A program made the translations under genes and the position numbers. From Pseudalkalibacillus hwajinpoensis (GTDB lineage Bacteria > Bacillota > Bacilli > Bacillales > Guptibacillaceae): a stretch of DNA of 64,000 nucleotides. Under the pieces are notes generated by a model. The model was not told where the DNA came from and searched no databases. It was given only the letters and a program-made list of their open reading frames with translations. Of this stretch, positions 60,919 through 64,000 are shown piece by piece. The stretch lies in contig NZ_JADFCM010000008.1 in assembly GCF_015234585.1 (NCBI RefSeq), positions 1,364,001 to 1,428,000 of the forward strand, given 5' to 3'. The stretch's first letter is position 1, and each line of letters starts with the position of its first letter.

Positions 60919-61824
60919 TTATGCTTTCTCCTGATAACGTCCGAAAATTGTTTCTGCGATGTTTTCCACTGCAGCTTTTTCACGCTCATCTTCAAGCTTA
61001 TCTGTAATCGCTCGTTTAATCGCGCGTCTCGCTTCCATAAAAGTTGTTAAGTCACACGCATCTAGGAGTGAACGAGGAGAGGCGGCTTCCTCTGAAATCT
61101 GGCCATCTCTTACTTTTGATTGAAGGTCAGCAGATAGTGTCACAAACTGATCAAGCTGATCTGAGTCGTCTAGAAGCGATTGTTCACTTAACATTTCTTT
61201 TAAAGCTTTCCCTTGTAAGTAAGGCACTTCTATTACGATAAAGCGATTTTTTAATGCCTCATTTAACGGTGCTGTTCCAATATATCCCTCATTAATCGCA
61301 GCAATAACACCAAAGTTCTCTTTTGCACGAACCGTTTCTCCAGTGAAAGGGTTGAGCACCATGCGTCGATAGTCAAGAACACCATTTAGAATAGGAAGTG
61401 TTTCTGCTTTCGCTGTATTAATTTCATCAATATAGAGAAGTTCGCCGTTTTTCATCGCGTTTTCTACTGGTCCAGGAATGAATGTAATATGCGCATTGTT
61501 TTGTTCGTCATAACTTAGCGTTTTGTAGCCTAGAAGCGCTTCAGCATCTAAATCAACGGAACAGTTAATTGAATACATAGGTTGGTTAAAGAAGTAGCTA
61601 ATTAGTTCAGCAAGTTTTGTCTTACCAGCACCTGTCGGACCTTTAAGAAGCACATTTTTACCTAGAATCAAAGCTGTTACGGCATCTTTTACGATCGACA
61701 TATCTGGTGCAGTATAGCCTTCAGATCCGATGAGATAGTGCTCTGGATTGGAGTTTGCCTCGCGTCTCGCTTCAATACGGTCTTGTATTTTATCTGGAAT
61801 ATCAAACGTTTCATATAATTGCAT
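60919..61824 (-). CDS. yojN: MoxR-family AAA+ ATPase YojN
   Basis: AAA+ protein of 301 residues: Walker A LLKGPTGAGKTKLAELI, Walker B ELLYIDEINTA, sensor 1 GVIAAINEGYIG, Arg finger ALKNRFIVIEV and sensor 2 region AASPRSLLDA. MoxR/NorQ proteins pair with VWA proteins to remodel or insert cofactors into targets. It is directly followed by yojO with no gap. It is divergent from yojF-bshB2, the same neighbourhood as in B. subtilis. Confidence 0.88.
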   Translation of the reverse strand: MQLYETFDIPDKIQDRIEARREANSNPEHYLIGSEGYTAPDMSIVKDAVTALILGKNVLLKGPTGAGKTKLAELISYFFNQPMYSINCSVDLDAEALLGYKTLSYDEQNNAHITFIPGPVENAMKNGELLYIDEINTAKAETLPILNGVLDYRRMVLNPFTGETVRAKENFGVIAAINEGYIGTAPLNEALKNRFIVIEVPYLQGKALKEMLSEQSLLDDSDQLDQFVTLSADLQSKVRDGQISEEAASPRSLLDACDLTTFMEARRAIKRAITDKLEDEREKAAVENIAETIFGRYQEKA

Positions 61825-61999
61825 CTTTCATACCTCCGAGTTTCGAATTCATGTCTATTCAAAAGTTAACTATAACGGAAAAAAACAGTCTCTGTCTAAT
61901 GAAAGTCGTTCTAATGCCAACGTCAATCATTTTACCAGGCGGAATAGATGAGCTATACTAGTTCTAGCAAGTAGGCCTAAGAAAGAAGGGGGCATAAGA

Positions 62000-62341
62000 A
62001 TGAAGCCTATTCAAATAGAAAAAGTACAAGAAATCCTTGAAACATTTGAGAACAAAGAACTTTATTTTCACCTAGAAACAACGAGTGGAGCCTATGCTGC
62101 TCAAGATAAAGAAAAGCTTGCGGTTGGAGCTTACATAAGAAATGGCTCAATCAAATTCACCAATGTCAAAATGGCAGGTAGCGGTCCATTCCGCGTTGGG
62201 TTTAAATTAAATGACGGTTGGATGTACGCTGAAGGCTTAACGGATTATCAGTTGGATGATGGTCGTTTATTAATGGCAGGTCATGATTCAAGCGGACGTT
62301 TAGCAGTAGCTGTTCAATTAAGCTATACACCATTCGACTAA
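62000..62341 (+). CDS. yojF: YojF (DUF1806) protein
   Basis: Protein of 113 residues: ENKELYFHLETTSGAYA, IRNGSIKFTNVKMAGSGPFRVGFK and GWMYAEGLTDYQL are the conserved DUF1806 core, predicted beta-rich and cytoplasmic. In B. subtilis yojF precedes bshB2 and is thought to belong with bacillithiol synthesis, but its activity is not defined. ATG 62000 follows AAGGGGG. bshB2 starts 13 bases after its stop. Confidence 0.85.
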   Translation: MKPIQIEKVQEILETFENKELYFHLETTSGAYAAQDKEKLAVGAYIRNGSIKFTNVKMAGSGPFRVGFKLNDGWMYAEGLTDYQLDDGRLLMAGHDSSGRLAVAVQLSYTPFD

Positions 62342-62354
62342 GGAGGAAACGATT

Positions 62355-63020
62355 ATGGAGAAACAAGTCCTCGTTGTCTTCCCGCATCCGGATGATGAAG
62401 CTTTCGGAACTGCAGGGTTGATAACGAAATTTGTAAATGAAGGCGTGCCCGTCACTTATGCATGTGCAACGCTCGGAGAAATGGGACGCAATATGGGGAA
62501 TCCATTTTTTGCGACAAGAGAAACACTTCCAGAAGTACGAAAGAAAGAATTACAAGATGCCTGCAACGCTATGGGCGTAAAAGATCTTCGCATGCTCGGG
62601 TTTAGAGACAAAACGCTTGAGTTTGAAGACCCTGAACTGCTTGTCTCTACAATTGGAGAGCTAGTTGATGAATTAAACCCATCATTAATTATTACATTTT
62701 ATCCAGAATACGGTATCCACCCGGATCATGATGCTTGCTCTGCAGCTGTCATAGAAACGTTAAAACGAATCCCGAAGGAAAAACGTCCAACGGTTTATGC
62801 TTTACCAATTACTCCTGACCGTGAAGTGGTACTTGGTAAACCTGATAAAGTTTTTGATGTAACGGATGTGTTAGAAACGAAGATCAAAACCATCGAAGCT
62901 CACCGCTCCCAAACAGAGGCGATGGTGGCAAGACTTGAAGATGGTTCAATGGATCCGAATTCTGAAATGATGTCGTTTATTAAACAAGAATCCTTCTGGA
63001 TCTATCCATTTGATGAATAA
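62355..63020 (+). CDS. bshB2: Bacillithiol biosynthesis deacetylase BshB2
   Basis: LmbE/PIG-L deacetylase of 221 residues. The zinc site is visible as VVFPHPDDEAFGTAG (His, Asp, Asp) and as HPDHDACSAA later in the chain. It removes the acetyl group from GlcNAc-malate in bacillithiol synthesis, partly redundant with BshB1. Its linkage to yojF supports the assignment over other PIG-L enzymes. ATG 62355 follows AAGGAGG. Confidence 0.9.
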   Translation: MEKQVLVVFPHPDDEAFGTAGLITKFVNEGVPVTYACATLGEMGRNMGNPFFATRETLPEVRKKELQDACNAMGVKDLRMLGFRDKTLEFEDPELLVSTIGELVDELNPSLIITFYPEYGIHPDHDACSAAVIETLKRIPKEKRPTVYALPITPDREVVLGKPDKVFDVTDVLETKIKTIEAHRSQTEAMVARLEDGSMDPNSEMMSFIKQESFWIYPFDE

Positions 63021-63102
63021 GATCTGTTGGGTTCATATCTATTCCGTGTAGAACATGTTATAATTTGCACTATATTACGATAGATGGAGGAATACGACCT
63101 AA

Positions 63103-64000
<898 letters not shown>

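Overview
The window comes from a low-to-mid GC, spore-former-type Firmicute, most likely a pigmented Bacillaceae species. Evidence: AGGAGG ribosome binding sites throughout with frequent GTG and TTG starts, an SAM-I (S-box) riboswitch, a glycine T-box leader, a SinI-like peptide, bacillithiol gene bshB2, and the Bacillus-type clusters argCJBD-carAB-argF, gltC/gltAB, yojNO and mhqOD. Genus cannot be fixed from the sequence. No tRNA, rRNA, CRISPR array, prophage or intact insertion sequence was seen. The content is mostly chromosomal metabolism with several regulatory surprises.

Layout. 1-2.3 kb: the end of an acetyltransferase, a hydrolase, a tiny Cys-rich protein and an AAA ATPase. 2.4-9.0 kb: a carotenoid locus. 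Four genes on the minus strand (CrtN-type desaturase, CruF-type hydratase, glycosyltransferase, second CrtN/CrtP-type enzyme) diverge from a CrtO-type acyltransferase plus type 2 IPP isomerase. The shared promoter region carries a 13-bp inverted repeat. Together these suggest a glycosylated, acylated acyclic carotenoid; the synthase CrtM is not here. 9.2-20.3 kb: an NhaC-type antiporter, an SAM riboswitch controlling msrA, a large membrane hydrolase, cydDC behind a Rex operator, and topB. 20.4-32.6 kb: all nine genes from N-acetylglutamate to arginine, including carAB, with ArgR-type boxes. 32.9-40.6 kb: patatin, aldehyde dehydrogenase, M29 aminopeptidase, a Crp-family regulator, glutaredoxin, egtB and a deleted egtD, and a thioredoxin-like protein. 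40.6-46.2 kb: a c-di-GMP-I riboswitch in front of a SinI-like anti-repressor, T-box-controlled glyQS, a HAD phosphatase, and an MFS exporter with a large palindromic operator. 45.3-52.5 kb: gltC diverging from gltAB. 52.5-54.5 kb: an unannotated 29-residue holin-like toxin gene sharing its 3' hairpin with the gltAB terminator, then mhqOD behind an MhqR operator. 54.7-64 kb: a dicarboxylate symporter, a methyltransferase, a Mug-type glycosylase, an aminotransferase, yojON, yojF-bshB2, and the start of a YkpA-like ABC-F protein.

The two observations I rate highest are the c-di-GMP riboswitch feeding directly into a SinI-like peptide (about 41.09-41.34 kb), which would join second-messenger level to the SinR biofilm switch in one transcript, and the type I toxin-like gene convergent with gltAB (52.52-52.70 kb). 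The broken ergothioneine pathway and the FbpA-like/MsrA fusion under SAM control come next. Redox and thiol chemistry recurs across the window (msrA, Rex-cyd, glutaredoxin, thioredoxin-like, egtB, mhqOD, bshB2).
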